NCBI GenBank assembly: GCA_028689775.1
Contig: JAQVCM010000004.1
Location: 124,001-188,000 of the forward strand
Source of the DNA: Crocinitomicaceae bacterium
GTDB taxonomy: Bacteria; Bacteroidota; Bacteroidia; Flavobacteriales_D; Crocinitomicaceae
Length of the DNA: 64,000 nucleotides
Direction of reading: 5' to 3'
Every line of letters begins with the position of its first letter. Position 1 is the stretch's first letter. Shown here piece by piece: positions 1 to 9,962 of this stretch. Below the pieces are notes generated by a model. That model saw only the letters and a list, made by a program, of their open reading frames with translations. It ran no database searches and was not told the origin of the DNA. The position numbers and the translations under genes are program-made.

Positions 1-164
1 GCAAATTCAGGTGTTTCAACTAGCTCTTTAAATCCTCCTAAAGAAGCTCTAACTGCGCGATACTCAGGTAAAATCCTACCTGCTTGGCGCATCAACCAAA
101 CTGGGTATCTTTCGATACTTTCGCCTTTGGCTGCTCTCAAAATTAAATTATTTTTTAAATCCAT
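1..164 (-). CDS. hemE: Uroporphyrinogen decarboxylase, N-terminal part (runs off left edge)
   Basis: Only the first 54 codons are in the window; the rest lies to the left. HemE converts uroporphyrinogen III to coproporphyrinogen III in cytoplasmic haem synthesis. I translated this strand by hand from the ATG at 164. The peptide carries the family signature [10 protein letters not shown] followed by LPEYR, which holds the substrate-binding arginines of HemE. The start is supported by that motif lying about 22 residues in, as in other HemE proteins, and by a -7 promoter box directly upstream. The gene is truncated by the window edge, not by mutation, as far as can be seen. Confidence 0.93.
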   Translation of the reverse strand, partial: MDLKNNLILRAAKGESIERYPVWLMRQAGRILPEYRAVRASLGGFKELVETPEF

Positions 165-170
165 TTCCAA

Positions 171-178
171 CAAATATA
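171..178 (-). promoter_or_regulatory. -7 box TATATTTG of hemE
   Basis: Matches the Bacteroidota -7 consensus TAnnTTTG on the minus strand. It ends 6 nt before the hemE ATG, so the transcript would have almost no leader. No convincing -33 TTG was found. Confidence 0.55.
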
Positions 179-273
179 ATCAATTTTTGATGATAAAATC
201 TCATTCATCATCACATTCCCACCTATCCTATTTAATGCACATCGCCTGTTTATAAATCTTTCAAAAATTCATA

Positions 274-2355
274 TTAGTATCCACCAAACCTTCTTCGTAA
301 AAACCATTCCAAACTCAATAAGAAAGAAATAAGCAGTAATACTAGAACGTAATCAAGCAAATCTGCGTTTGTTTTTTCCTGATACGTTACATCCACAATG
401 TCTTCACGTTGCGCAAGATCTTCAATTAATTTTTTGTAACTTTTCAAAGGATAGAATGTGCCATTCGAATTGGTTGAAAGTTGTTTTAGCAAAGTATGGT
501 TTGCTCTTGTTTCGATTGATTCGATGTCGATATCTTCCACTATAAAAACACCAGATTTTGCGTATTTCTTACCACCAAACTCTGTTTTTGCTATCCAAGA
601 AAACTTTCCAGGAGCCAATATTCCCAATGGAAGTTGATATCCATTTAACTTTTCAGCAAATTGATAATTGGATTTCTTTCCACTTTCATCTGTCAATTCA
701 AACATCACCTTGGGCGTTGTAATTGCCTCCAAAGATTCGTTATAAAAAGAAGCTTTTATTCTAATTTCAGTTCCTTTTTGAAATCTACTTGGCATGGCAA
801 TTCGCAAAGCTGAACTATTCTGTTTCACCACTAAAAACTGGCTTACTTTCTGAATGAGTTCTTCAAAACTTTCTGAAGCATTCGTACGACTGTATTCATT
901 TATTTTCCATTTCCAAATCCCTTCACCGAAGAAAACGCCATATTTAAAACTCCCTTTTTCGCCCACAAAAAGGATGGGATCATTTTTCGCAAAACCGCCT
1001 AAACGTTGCGAAAGAAGCACTTTGTTTTGAGCATTCAATTTTGTTTCACCGTACGGAACTTTAACTGCCGGGAAATAATTAAAAGCTTGTTTTAACTCAT
1101 CTGAAATTTGAAAAGATTCAAAGCCTGCATTTAATTTTGCTTGAACCTCATCCGTTTGTCTTGAATTTGGGAAACTAAATCCAAGATCCAACTTTTGAAC
1201 CATCGAATTGGGCGTGTTTGGTCCGATAAAATACCAAATTGGCAAACCAGAATTCCGAATAAAATCAAATTTTGAAGCATTAAAATTCACGCCTGGTTCG
1301 TGCCAAATTATCAAATCAACTTTTTGAAGATTTGGTTGCCATTTCTCCATTAATTGAATTTCAACTTCTACGTTTTCATCTTTTTCCAAGACAGATTTCA
1401 AAGCTGAAAGATCAGGATGTGGAGCACCAGACAAAATCAAAATCTTATTCCTAGCATCGAGCACCTCAATGTAAAAAGAGCGGTAATTGTTTTTAACAGT
1501 ATACTCTCCTGTCAAAGGCAAAACCTCAACCGTATAATGCTGAAATCCAATCTCATTGGCTTCTAACTCAAAATTTAAGTGTTTGTGATCAAACTCACCA
1601 CTTTCATAATGAATAACCTGACTTGCAACTAATTTATCTTTGTGAAAAATTGAAACTTTCGAACTAACCCTTCCTACTTTCAGTGCTTCTACATCAATTT
1701 CAACCGGAAACTTATTTTTCAAAAAAGCAATTTCGTTGTGCGTCACGTCGCTGATCAGCTGATCTTTTTTAGCCGTTGTATCACCAACACCCAAAGTAAA
1801 TATAGGTGTCATTGCAATTTTCTGAGCAGGATAAATAGGACTTTCACCGTCGTTAAAATTTCCATCACTGATAAAAGTGATGCCACCGATGTTTCTATTG
1901 TAGTACCGATTGTAAACTTGTTCAAATCCTTGATCCAATTTAGATTTCGAATCTTTTAAATCAAAATCATTTGTTTGACGAAAAGATCCACCAACTGCAT
2001 AACTCACAAACTCAAACTTGTCGGGATATTTTTCCTTTAATTCACTGTGGAACTTCTTGATTTGTTCTAAAACTTGGCTGCTATCACTAAAGTTTTTAAG
2101 CGAACTTGAGTTGTCAACCAAGGTAATAAATACCGGTTTTTCTTTCCTTAGCTTGGTAGATTCAATCATCAATCCAAGCAAAAGCAAGCCGATCAAGGTT
2201 AAACTAAGAAATCGCAGGATAAAAAGTAATTTTCTGATTGAAGAAGAAATTTCATTCAACCAACCTTTTTTCTGGTAAAAAACATAGGTTAAAGCGAAAG
2301 CAATTGCTCCAATCGGAATCAACCACCACCACGTTATATCTGCAATAAATCTCAT
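274..2355 (-). CDS. VWA-domain integral membrane protein
   Basis: A 693-residue membrane protein of unknown specific role. Two hydrophobic segments near residues 8-26 and 41-65 are followed by a von Willebrand A-like region with a MIDAS-type DxSxS motif (D81, S83, S85) and a later SDGNFNDG loop. The long middle part is probably periplasmic, and a final membrane helix lies near 663-685 before a basic tail (RRRFGGY). This layout resembles the large VWA proteins common in Bacteroidota and related in outline to BatA/BatB-type proteins. The gene stands alone between hemE and the acyltransferase gene. Metal binding and partner proteins are inferred, not shown. Confidence 0.75.
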   Translation of the reverse strand: MRFIADITWWWLIPIGAIAFALTYVFYQKKGWLNEISSSIRKLLFILRFLSLTLIGLLLLGLMIESTKLRKEKPVFITLVDNSSSLKNFSDSSQVLEQIKKFHSELKEKYPDKFEFVSYAVGGSFRQTNDFDLKDSKSKLDQGFEQVYNRYYNRNIGGITFISDGNFNDGESPIYPAQKIAMTPIFTLGVGDTTAKKDQLISDVTHNEIAFLKNKFPVEIDVEALKVGRVSSKVSIFHKDKLVASQVIHYESGEFDHKHLNFELEANEIGFQHYTVEVLPLTGEYTVKNNYRSFYIEVLDARNKILILSGAPHPDLSALKSVLEKDENVEVEIQLMEKWQPNLQKVDLIIWHEPGVNFNASKFDFIRNSGLPIWYFIGPNTPNSMVQKLDLGFSFPNSRQTDEVQAKLNAGFESFQISDELKQAFNYFPAVKVPYGETKLNAQNKVLLSQRLGGFAKNDPILFVGEKGSFKYGVFFGEGIWKWKINEYSRTNASESFEELIQKVSQFLVVKQNSSALRIAMPSRFQKGTEIRIKASFYNESLEAITTPKVMFELTDESGKKSNYQFAEKLNGYQLPLGILAPGKFSWIAKTEFGGKKYAKSGVFIVEDIDIESIETRANHTLLKQLSTNSNGTFYPLKSYKKLIEDLAQREDIVDVTYQEKTNADLLDYVLVLLLISFLLSLEWFLRRRFGGY

Positions 2356-2415
2356 TAACCGTACGAAAATAAGAATAATTCCGTTAAAAACGATGCATAT
2401 AAACGAAGGTAAGCG

Positions 2416-3834
2416 TTATTTTTCTACTGACTTCGGAGAAGATTTTCCAAACCAAGATTTAAACATGGAAACGTAGCCTCCTTTCTTCTGAACGTAAATG
2501 ATTACTTGCGTTTGTAAGTACATCAAAATAAACATTCCAACAATAAATACCAAAACAATTGGAACGCTAAATCTTGTTTGATATCCGATGATTGGTTTCA
2601 CAATTTGGTAGATGATAATCAAGTGACCTACATACAACCACAAAGTATTTCGGCTCATTTGCTTCACAAAAGTCGGCATGTCTTTAAAGTACAAACTCAG
2701 AAATGCCATCACTGAACCAACACACATCACGATACCAAATCGATGGTAAATTAAATTTGGACTGTCGTGCCAGAAATAGCTTTTACCATATAAGTAAATT
2801 TCAAATGCATTTCCAATTCTTGAAATTAATAAAAACCCAATGCCAATTGCAGCCAATTTAAATCCAATTCTCAAATCAAACTTTGGTTTTTTGACTTCAC
2901 TAGATAACCATAATCCTAACAAAGCACCAGCAAAAATATAAGCCAACCAAGGTGTTAAAGGAAACATGGATTTGGTGCCAAAATCATTTAAGTACGGCGC
3001 GACAAAAATCGGCAAATGACTGTAATCAACGTTGTGAAGTAAAGGGAATAAAATAATGATTGAAATCATTAAAATAAAACTCAAAGCACCAAAAATCCAG
3101 CGTCGGTGTTTCGCAATCGAATAGATGATCATGATTGTTAAAAGTCCGATGGCAATGATATGCAGTACATCGACCCTCAAAGATCGTTGCTTCTCTTCGA
3201 TCGTCAATAAATTAGATATGATTAGAAAAGGAATACTAATTATTACGGCGTAGAAAAAAGATGAAAACAAACGCTTTTTACGATCTTCGTTGGTAAAAAA
3301 ATCTTTGTTGAACAGTCGTTCTCTGAATTTCAAGTGATTTAACGCATCTTGCTTAAATAGTTTTTTCATTAACCCTTGTTGCGCATCTTCTTTTTCACTT
3401 GTCAAGCTGTTGAATAAATACAAAGCTGCAGCAATTGCAAAAATGGTTAAAAATGTTTGTCCAACTCCCACACTCAAGAACTGATCTAAACCTTCTTTGG
3501 TAAATATTTTTCCGATTACGTAAAGCGGGAAATTCAATAAATATCCCCAAAACAACAAGGTAACAATTCGTTTCGCTCCCGCTTTTATTCGTGGATTTGA
3601 TCCGTCGGGACGTTCCTGAGAAAGCATTAGAAAAGTAAAAACAGTTCCAGAAACCAACATGAAAAATGGTGCGGTATATCCACGAAGACTTGTCCATAAA
3701 TTGATTCCTGGTGATTTCCCATCTCGAATCGCTAAATCCAAAAAATCGTAGGTTGTATGTCCTTGAATCATCATAAACAACGCTAAAACGCGCATAAAGT
3801 CTAGGAATAATATTCTTTTTGGTTTTTCAATCAT
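2416..3834 (-). CDS. Polytopic acyltransferase-like protein (HGSNAT/DUF1624-like)
   Basis: A 472-residue protein with about ten hydrophobic segments. The start reads RILFLDFMRVLALFMMIQGH, which resembles the first helix of heparan-alpha-glucosaminide N-acetyltransferase-like (DUF1624) and acyltransferase-3 proteins, where a histidine sits at the end of helix 1. Such enzymes move acetyl groups across the membrane onto sugars; the substrate here is unknown. I chose the ATG at 3834. The alternative TTG at 3843 lies inside a -7 promoter box and would not be transcribed whole. A central charged stretch (roughly residues 150-190) is probably cytoplasmic. Confidence 0.7.
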   Translation of the reverse strand: MIEKPKRILFLDFMRVLALFMMIQGHTTYDFLDLAIRDGKSPGINLWTSLRGYTAPFFMLVSGTVFTFLMLSQERPDGSNPRIKAGAKRIVTLLFWGYLLNFPLYVIGKIFTKEGLDQFLSVGVGQTFLTIFAIAAALYLFNSLTSEKEDAQQGLMKKLFKQDALNHLKFRERLFNKDFFTNEDRKKRLFSSFFYAVIISIPFLIISNLLTIEEKQRSLRVDVLHIIAIGLLTIMIIYSIAKHRRWIFGALSFILMISIIILFPLLHNVDYSHLPIFVAPYLNDFGTKSMFPLTPWLAYIFAGALLGLWLSSEVKKPKFDLRIGFKLAAIGIGFLLISRIGNAFEIYLYGKSYFWHDSPNLIYHRFGIVMCVGSVMAFLSLYFKDMPTFVKQMSRNTLWLYVGHLIIIYQIVKPIIGYQTRFSVPIVLVFIVGMFILMYLQTQVIIYVQKKGGYVSMFKSWFGKSSPKSVEK

Positions 3835-3840
3835 AGTACA

Positions 3841-3848
3841 CAAAAATA
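3841..3848 (-). promoter_or_regulatory. -7 box TATTTTTG of the acyltransferase-like gene
   Basis: Matches TAnnTTTG on the minus strand and ends 6 nt before the ATG at 3834. It overlaps the alternative TTG start, which argues for the ATG. Confidence 0.5.
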
Positions 3849-4111
3849 GTTGAAAAAATGAATCAATTAGAGTTTACGGTTATTTCTTTGATAAAGTTGT
3901 GGTTTGAGGTGTTGAAGTTTGTTTTTGAGAGGGTCGATTGTGTAATGAAGGATGCCTTTTTTACGGAGAATTAGTAGTGTCAATGGGCTAAGGGTTTATA
4001 ACGGTTAGCAACGCTTAATTAACAGTCGCAAAAAAGATTAATTTTTAATCAAAAGTTTGTTTATTCAATTTAACTTCCTTATCTTTAATTATAACCACAA
4101 ATTCAAAACGA

Positions 4112-4603
4112 ATGAAAAACCTGAAACCCAGCAAGAATAATCGCACGTGTATAGTATGCGAAAAATTCATTTACGGTCGTTCCGATAAGGTTTTCTGCGA
4201 TATCAAATGTAAAAATAGATACCATTCTGAACTTTCAAAAAGTCAAAAAACAATTGCACGAGAAACGTTCAAAATATTAGCTAAAAACTGGACGATATTA
4301 GCTACTCTATTGGGAGATGGTGCAGATGAATTACACATTAACAAAGTAGAATTAGCACGACATGGCTTTGACTTTACAACAGTTTCAGGTGTTGAAATTA
4401 CTGCAACAAAAACAAGTTTTAGTGTTTTTGAATATGTATGGATATACAAACCTAACAATGAAATAAAAATCACCTTAAACAAAAAGCAAGAACCAATTTC
4501 TCCCTTCATCTTTAAAAGATGGACAAACCGTTATTCTCCGACTATTTTTCCTCCTGTATTAACAGATGTTTTTCAAAACAATCAACAGCGAAATTCCAGT
4601 TAA
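4112..4603 (+). CDS. Small zinc-ribbon-like protein of unknown function
   Basis: A 163-residue protein with no recognised enzymatic domain. Its N-terminus holds four cysteines spaced C13-x2-C16-x12-C29-x3-C33, with FCDIKC around the second pair, typical of a treble-clef or zinc-ribbon knuckle and followed by a basic segment. The rest is mixed alpha/beta and resembles small Bacteroidota proteins often seen singly. A nucleic-acid-binding role is only a guess from the zinc knuckle. It is convergent with the large OmpA-like gene, 16 nt away, with no obvious terminator between them. A weak TATCTTTA box lies about 25 nt upstream. Confidence 0.65.
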   Translation: MKNLKPSKNNRTCIVCEKFIYGRSDKVFCDIKCKNRYHSELSKSQKTIARETFKILAKNWTILATLLGDGADELHINKVELARHGFDFTTVSGVEITATKTSFSVFEYVWIYKPNNEIKITLNKKQEPISPFIFKRWTNRYSPTIFPPVLTDVFQNNQQRNSS

Positions 4604-4619
4604 CGAAAATGCTAAAAAA

Positions 4620-6863
4620 CTAAGGGAGAACTTCAGCAGAAACAGCTAGCTTCAATGTTCTACTAGACTCAAGCGTTTTTAGAACAACAGATTTCAAAAC
4701 ATTACCTGCTTCTCTCTGAGGATTAAAATATACTTTTAAATCCATTGTTTCCCCAGCATTGAGTGTCATTTTCGAAAAAACTAAACGGACACAATCACAT
4801 GAGATTTCGGGAGTTTGAAAGTTTACAAGTTGATTACTTGTATTGGTGATCTTAAAAGTAGTCGATACTGCAATGTCAGCTCCTATTTTCCCAAAATCTT
4901 GAATCAAAACATCTGAACTAATTACATTCAAAGAGTCAGCTGAAACAATACTGATACTCTGGATTTCAATTTTACGCTCCAATGAAGCAGCTCGAGAATA
5001 AACAGAATTTTTCTGATCGTTTGGATTATCACTAATTAATTTATTGGAAGTATATTCTCCAAATGGAATTTCTTTGATGCTGATTTTTGCTCCATTCGCT
5101 GAATTCCCGTTTAAATAGGGTTTAAACTCTCCCTGATTAAAAGCCTCTAAATAATTAACCAAAGACGCAATTCTTCTTTTGGTTAAATTGACATTGTAAT
5201 CCGTTTTTGCTAAAGGACTGGCAAACCCTTTTATCGTTAATTCAAGGGAAATTCCTTTCTTTAATTCCTCCAACATCAAATCTCTGAAAAGCTCTAAATC
5301 CTTAACTCCTTGTTCAACATACTCAATGAAAAAACTTTCTATATCTTCCTGAGCGTCCATTGACTTACTTCCATTTAGACCAGAAGAATATTCTTTTTTA
5401 TATTGCGGTATTAAAGCAACATAATCTTTATAATTATCTAGGTAATTGATTTTTGTTGTTGTTGCGGTCGTTTTTGGATCGGGCCAATCGTTGTGAAAAT
5501 AAAGTGTAACGGGTAAGCGCTTATTCAACTCAACCAAAGTCTCTTTCAAAGTTAGAGGAGTTTCACGAACGGGAATATACAATGAAAAAATATCACTACA
5601 ACAAGTTGGATTTTTACTAAACAAAACTCCTAAACGATTACTCGTAACATAATTTGTATCTTGATAGGTGAAAAAATAAGTATCATTTGCAGAACTATTT
5701 ATAGGAATACCGAGGTTGGCTGGCCCCGCAAATGCACCGTTAATCAATTCCGTGTAAAAAACATCAAAACCACCAAAACCATTGTGCCAAGTGGAAGAAA
5801 AATAAAGACGCTGCATTTTATCATCCCAAAAAGGACTGATTTCATTGTCGGGTGAATTGACAGATTTAAGTGCTTGAACTTTACCAAATTGTTGTCCATT
5901 TTTAATAAAACTGTAATAAATATCCATTCCTCCTTTTCCGGTTTCACGGTCTGAAGAAAAGAACAAAACTTCTTGTCCGTCGATGAAAGCAATGGCAGGC
6001 ATCGTTGTATTTGCATTGACTTCATTGATTATTTCACCCAATGTATCGATGCTATTCCAATTCCCGTCAAGGTAATTGGCAACCACGATCTTACATTTGT
6101 AATTATAACCAGCATCCTGACATAAACTAAAATAAAAACGCAAGCCATCTTTGGAAAAAGTTCCATTTCCAGAATTCATGTTTTCAATCGCTAATGCTTT
6201 TATCTTTTCGCTCTTTTCAAATTTACTAGATTTTACCGATGAACTATAAAGTCTTGTTTTATAATCCTTCGAATACACTTCCTCATTACCATGCACAGAG
6301 TCTCCTCGCAAAGAAGAAAAGATTAATTTTCCGTCGTAAATCACATGTCCAAACTCCGAATTTGGCGTATTAACAGTCTCAGGTAATTGCTGTAAAACAT
6401 GCTGGCTGGTATCTTTTATAGCTGACTTTGCCCAGAGACAAGATTCAAATTCACGTTTTGATTTTTGATATAAATATCCTTTTTTGTCTTTCGTATATTT
6501 CTTTTTTGCAAGCTTAAATGTTTCAATTGCTTCGTCGTATTTACCATTTTGCTTTTGCATCAAACCCAATTGCAACAAACTCGCCGGATAAATCTTTGTA
6601 TCTTCTCTATTATAAACTTTTTTGTAATAATATTCTGCTTTTCGATAATCTTTGTACGCGCGATTTGTTTCCGCATACTCCCATAAAATCTCAATGGTGT
6701 TTGAGTCGATTTGCATTGCTTTTTCATAATACTGCAAGGCATAAATATAGTCTCCTTTTTGATATTGCTCTTTGGCAAATTTCAAATAATTAGAAAGGTC
6801 TTTCTGAGTATTTCCTAGAAAACAAAGACCAATAAACAAGATGATTAAATATAATCTGGACAT
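4620..6863 (-). CDS. TPR / PD40 propeller / OmpA-like / DUF1573 envelope protein
   Basis: A 747-residue exported protein (signal peptide about 1-19). From the N-terminus I see TPR-like helices (about 24-140), a PD40/WD40-like beta-propeller with FSSDRETGKGGMD-type blades (about 170-430), a divergent OmpA-like region ending in NVNLTKRRIASLVNYL (about 540-575), and a C-terminal DUF1573-type Ig fold with SCDC (about 650-747). The first three recall PorE and related T9SS or gliding proteins, in which OmpA binds peptidoglycan. The gene overlaps the PorP/SprF gene by 19 nt and is surely co-transcribed with it. The terminal DUF1573 is unusual for this architecture. A structural link between outer membrane and cell wall is inferred. 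Confidence 0.75.
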   Translation of the reverse strand: MSRLYLIILFIGLCFLGNTQKDLSNYLKFAKEQYQKGDYIYALQYYEKAMQIDSNTIEILWEYAETNRAYKDYRKAEYYYKKVYNREDTKIYPASLLQLGLMQKQNGKYDEAIETFKLAKKKYTKDKKGYLYQKSKREFESCLWAKSAIKDTSQHVLQQLPETVNTPNSEFGHVIYDGKLIFSSLRGDSVHGNEEVYSKDYKTRLYSSSVKSSKFEKSEKIKALAIENMNSGNGTFSKDGLRFYFSLCQDAGYNYKCKIVVANYLDGNWNSIDTLGEIINEVNANTTMPAIAFIDGQEVLFFSSDRETGKGGMDIYYSFIKNGQQFGKVQALKSVNSPDNEISPFWDDKMQRLYFSSTWHNGFGGFDVFYTELINGAFAGPANLGIPINSSANDTYFFTYQDTNYVTSNRLGVLFSKNPTCCSDIFSLYIPVRETPLTLKETLVELNKRLPVTLYFHNDWPDPKTTATTTKINYLDNYKDYVALIPQYKKEYSSGLNGSKSMDAQEDIESFFIEYVEQGVKDLELFRDLMLEELKKGISLELTIKGFASPLAKTDYNVNLTKRRIASLVNYLEAFNQGEFKPYLNGNSANGAKISIKEIPFGEYTSNKLISDNPNDQKNSVYSRAASLERKIEIQSISIVSADSLNVISSDVLIQDFGKIGADIAVSTTFKITNTSNQLVNFQTPEISCDCVRLVFSKMTLNAGETMDLKVYFNPQREAGNVLKSVVLKTLESSRTLKLAVSAEVLP

Positions 6864-7846
6864 ATTCTATGAATCTGTGATTTGGGTTTAAACCTAGTAA
6901 GAATGTATCGGATACTAACTTCTACTCCTCCGCGCGCTTTACTTGCTGGAACTAATTTTGAAAAATTCAAATCATAACTCACTCCTGTGTACCAATTTTG
7001 ATAATCGACACCAACACTGAGATATCCTGCATCTTTATTTCTGAAAAAAGCGCCAAAATAGATCGCTCTATATTCTCCCAATCTGTCAATCAGAATATAC
7101 CGAGCAGTAGAGCCAAGAACAATTTCTTTGTATTTACCTTGAAAATTCATTTGAAATGAAGGTAAAATATCCCAATCAAAATCAACTTTAAATTGACCTT
7201 TTGCAAATAGATTTAACCGAGGATCTCTCAGAACTTTTGTGCCGTAAAACCCTTGATTTGGTCTGTTCACATTGAAGACAGCGACACCGGCACTAATTCG
7301 TTTTCGATCATTTTGAAACCACTCATAAACTACTCCAGTACCGATAGAAATGTTCGTTTTTCGATCATTTTGAAAGCTTTCATTGGTCGATAAAGATTCA
7401 TCAAATTGAATGCCATCAAACTGAGCGTCAAATGAAAATTTACTCATGTTAACTTGGCGGTAATTCATTCCAAGCTGAAATCCTGCTCGCAAGGTGTGCG
7501 TAGAATCTGGCGAAATTTTAAATTGATAGGATGGAGCTGCTTGAACTTCTATGGTTTTAAAAGCTCCATCACCCGCTTGATCACTGAAAACCATCAAACC
7601 CAATCCAAATTTAGGATTCTCTGAAAAACGAGTGTCTGCAGAAATTGAAATCGTGCTAAAAGGCTTGGTTACACTTCTCCACTGATCTCTATAATTGGCA
7701 TAAAATCGATAATCGCCTTTAAACTTACCACTGTTTCCGGGATTTTGAAAGATGGGATTATCGTTGTATTGCGACCAATGAATATCTTGAGCAATCGACT
7801 GAAAAGCCAAAGGTAATAGCATCAAAATAAATCCAAGTATCTTCAA
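6845..7846 (-). CDS. PorP/SprF family outer-membrane protein
   Basis: A 333-residue protein with a signal peptide ending near FQSIAQ, then DIHWSQYNDNPIFQNPG, the hallmark N-terminal sequence of PorP/SprF proteins. The remainder has alternating beta-strand patterns of an outer-membrane barrel. PorP/SprF members act with the type IX secretion and gliding machinery of Bacteroidota, often next to a PorE-like OmpA protein, as here. Many paralogues exist per genome, so this need not be the core T9SS component; it may serve export of one adhesin. It is the first gene of a two-gene overlapping unit. Confidence 0.85.
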   Translation of the reverse strand: MKILGFILMLLPLAFQSIAQDIHWSQYNDNPIFQNPGNSGKFKGDYRFYANYRDQWRSVTKPFSTISISADTRFSENPKFGLGLMVFSDQAGDGAFKTIEVQAAPSYQFKISPDSTHTLRAGFQLGMNYRQVNMSKFSFDAQFDGIQFDESLSTNESFQNDRKTNISIGTGVVYEWFQNDRKRISAGVAVFNVNRPNQGFYGTKVLRDPRLNLFAKGQFKVDFDWDILPSFQMNFQGKYKEIVLGSTARYILIDRLGEYRAIYFGAFFRNKDAGYLSVGVDYQNWYTGVSYDLNFSKLVPASKARGGVEVSIRYILTRFKPKSQIHRICPDYI

Positions 7847-7949
7847 TTTCGAACTTTTAGAAGGTTGAATATACCTTTTTTTTTGAACTTAATTCAATTT
7901 GATTTTAGAAATCACATCCCTTTCCTTCAAATATGAAAAATCAAAATCC

Positions 7950-8471
7950 TTATTTTGTCATCCAAGGTAATGTTTTGCTGTACAAATAAATAAACAAAAA
8001 CGAAATTACTCCGAAGAACCCAAAGTAAAATCCTGGAATCTCACTTACCGGAACACTTGCGTAGATTCCAAACAAAGCAATCAGGTTGTAAATAATGTAA
8101 AAGTGAAAACCTAACTTCACTCCTCTCAACATGTTTAAAACACCAAATAATCCAATGCTATAACCTACGATGTTTATCATTCGATCCATCATAAAATTAG
8201 CATTCGTATAGGTAATCATATTCAAAATCTTCAAGGTCGTATCACCCCAATATGGTTGACCCATTTCATACAATTGATTTACTTGTCCCATGTTGGAGTT
8301 GACCATTTCTTGTACTTGATCAGCTGATAATGGTCCTGCTAATAAACCTAAAAGGTTTGAAAAAAGTCCGTTGGCAATGACCATTAAACTTAAAACAACC
8401 AACACCGTTAAAAGTGTTGGTCTCTTTTTTTCTTCTTCTATTTCCTGATATTCTTGCGGATATTCGCTCAT
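7950..8471 (-). CDS. Four-helix membrane protein of unknown function
   Basis: A 173-residue protein with an acidic, then basic N-terminus (EIEEEKKR), a hydrophobic helix near 20-45, a soluble loop rich in M, N and Q (about 50-90), and about three more helices to the C-terminus. I do not recognise the family with certainty. Its ATG overlaps the hutH stop codon (ATGA), so it is translationally coupled to hutH and is the last gene of the hisS-hutH unit. A transport or membrane-accessory role is possible but unsupported. Confidence 0.6.
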   Translation of the reverse strand: MSEYPQEYQEIEEEKKRPTLLTVLVVLSLMVIANGLFSNLLGLLAGPLSADQVQEMVNSNMGQVNQLYEMGQPYWGDTTLKILNMITYTNANFMMDRMINIVGYSIGLFGVLNMLRGVKLGFHFYIIYNLIALFGIYASVPVSEIPGFYFGFFGVISFLFIYLYSKTLPWMTK

Positions 8472-9952
8472 ATTTTTCCTGTTACAAAATTCTTACTAGC
8501 TGAAATTAGCGGTTGTAAATAACAATCTTCTTTTACAAACGGAACTACTTTTCGATATTCAGTCAATAGCGTTTCTAGTGGCTCACTTGTTTTCAAAGGT
8601 CTTCTAAATTCAATTGCTTGTGCAGCGTTCATCAATTCAATTCCTTGAATGGTATGTAAATTATCTAATATTCGGAAAAGTTTTGTTCCCGAATTTGCAC
8701 CCATGCTCACATGATCTTCCTGTCCATTTGATGAGTCAATCGTATCAACACTTGCTGGCATACACATTTGCTTGTTCTGACTTACGATCGATGCACATGT
8801 ATATTGCGGAATCATAAATCCAGAATTCAATCCCGGTTTAGCAACTAAAAACGCTGGCAAACCTCTTGTTCCTGAAATCAATTTGTAAACTCTTCTTTCT
8901 GAGATACTTCCCATTTCTGCCATCGCAATTGCCAAGAAATCCATGGTAATGGCCAAAGGTTGTCCGTGGAAATTTCCAGCTGACACGATTAAATCTTCAT
9001 CTGGGAAAATGGTAGGATTGTCGGTTACGGCATTGATCTCATTCTCTATGATTTGAGCAGCATATTCGATTGCGTCGTAAGAAGCTCCATGCACTTGAGG
9101 AATACATCTAAAAGAATATGGATCTTGAACATGCGCTTTTACTCTCGAAATGATTTGACTTCCATCTAAATGATCTCTAAATATTTCAGCCGTTTTAATT
9201 TGGCCTTTCTGCTTTCTAATTGCATGAACAGACACACCAAAAGGTTCAACTCGTCCATCATATCCTTCTAAAGAAAGTGCAGCAATTTTATTGAATTGTA
9301 TCCATAATTTACGAGATGTGGCAACGGCATAAGAACCATAACTACTCATAAATTGCGTTCCATTCAACAAGGCCAATCCTTCTTTAGATTGTAATTGAAT
9401 CGGTGTTAGTTTGAATTGTTTGCAAATTTCTTCTCCAGAAACTTTTTCATTATTCACATAAGCTTCACCCATTCCAATCAACGGTAAACTCAAATGCGCT
9501 AAAGGCGCTAAATCTCCTGATGCACCTAAACTTCCTTGCTGATATAAAACTGGTAGAATGTTGTTGTTAAAGAAGAAAATCAATCGCTCAACTGTTTCTA
9601 ATTGTACTCCTGAATGTCCGTGAGATAAACCCAAAACTTTCAATAGCAACATCCGTTTAACCAAGTGTTGTGGCACTTCTTCACCAGCTCCACAAGCGTG
9701 AGAAATCACTAAATTAGTCTGCAGTTGTCCCAAATCGTCTGCTGGAATAACCGTATCACATAAAGAACCGAATCCCGTATTGATACCATAAATGGTACGT
9801 TCTCCCGATGCCATTGCATCGTTTAAATATGCTCTACAACGAATGATTTGCTTTTTGCTTTCTTCAGAAAGCTCCAGCCTTACATCTTCTTGAAGTAAAC
9901 TTTCAAGCTTTTCTAAAGACACCCAATCACTTGTAATTATATGTGTTTTCAT
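8468..9952 (-). CDS. hutH: Histidine ammonia-lyase
   Basis: A 494-residue enzyme that deaminates L-histidine to urocanate, the first step of histidine degradation. The MIO cofactor triad A144-S145-G146 is intact in GSLGASGDLAP, the catalytic-loop tyrosine is Y55 in IYGINTGFG, and the substrate-selectivity pair is S84-H85, the pair typical of histidine rather than tyrosine or phenylalanine lyases. It begins 10 nt after hisS and overlaps the next gene by 4 nt. No hutU, hutI or hutG is nearby; a HutD-like gene lies about 35 kb away. Sharing a transcript with histidyl-tRNA synthetase is notable. Confidence 0.93.
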   Translation of the reverse strand: MKTHIITSDWVSLEKLESLLQEDVRLELSEESKKQIIRCRAYLNDAMASGERTIYGINTGFGSLCDTVIPADDLGQLQTNLVISHACGAGEEVPQHLVKRMLLLKVLGLSHGHSGVQLETVERLIFFFNNNILPVLYQQGSLGASGDLAPLAHLSLPLIGMGEAYVNNEKVSGEEICKQFKLTPIQLQSKEGLALLNGTQFMSSYGSYAVATSRKLWIQFNKIAALSLEGYDGRVEPFGVSVHAIRKQKGQIKTAEIFRDHLDGSQIISRVKAHVQDPYSFRCIPQVHGASYDAIEYAAQIIENEINAVTDNPTIFPDEDLIVSAGNFHGQPLAITMDFLAIAMAEMGSISERRVYKLISGTRGLPAFLVAKPGLNSGFMIPQYTCASIVSQNKQMCMPASVDTIDSSNGQEDHVSMGANSGTKLFRILDNLHTIQGIELMNAAQAIEFRRPLKTSEPLETLLTEYRKVVPFVKEDCYLQPLISASKNFVTGKI

Positions 9953-9962
9953 AAATTTATTC

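Noticed and set aside
3878..4005. A stop-free frame of about 40 codons on the minus strand upstream of the acyltransferase-like gene
   Set aside because: It has no ATG, no promoter and low-complexity codons; more likely intergenic repeat-like sequence than a gene.
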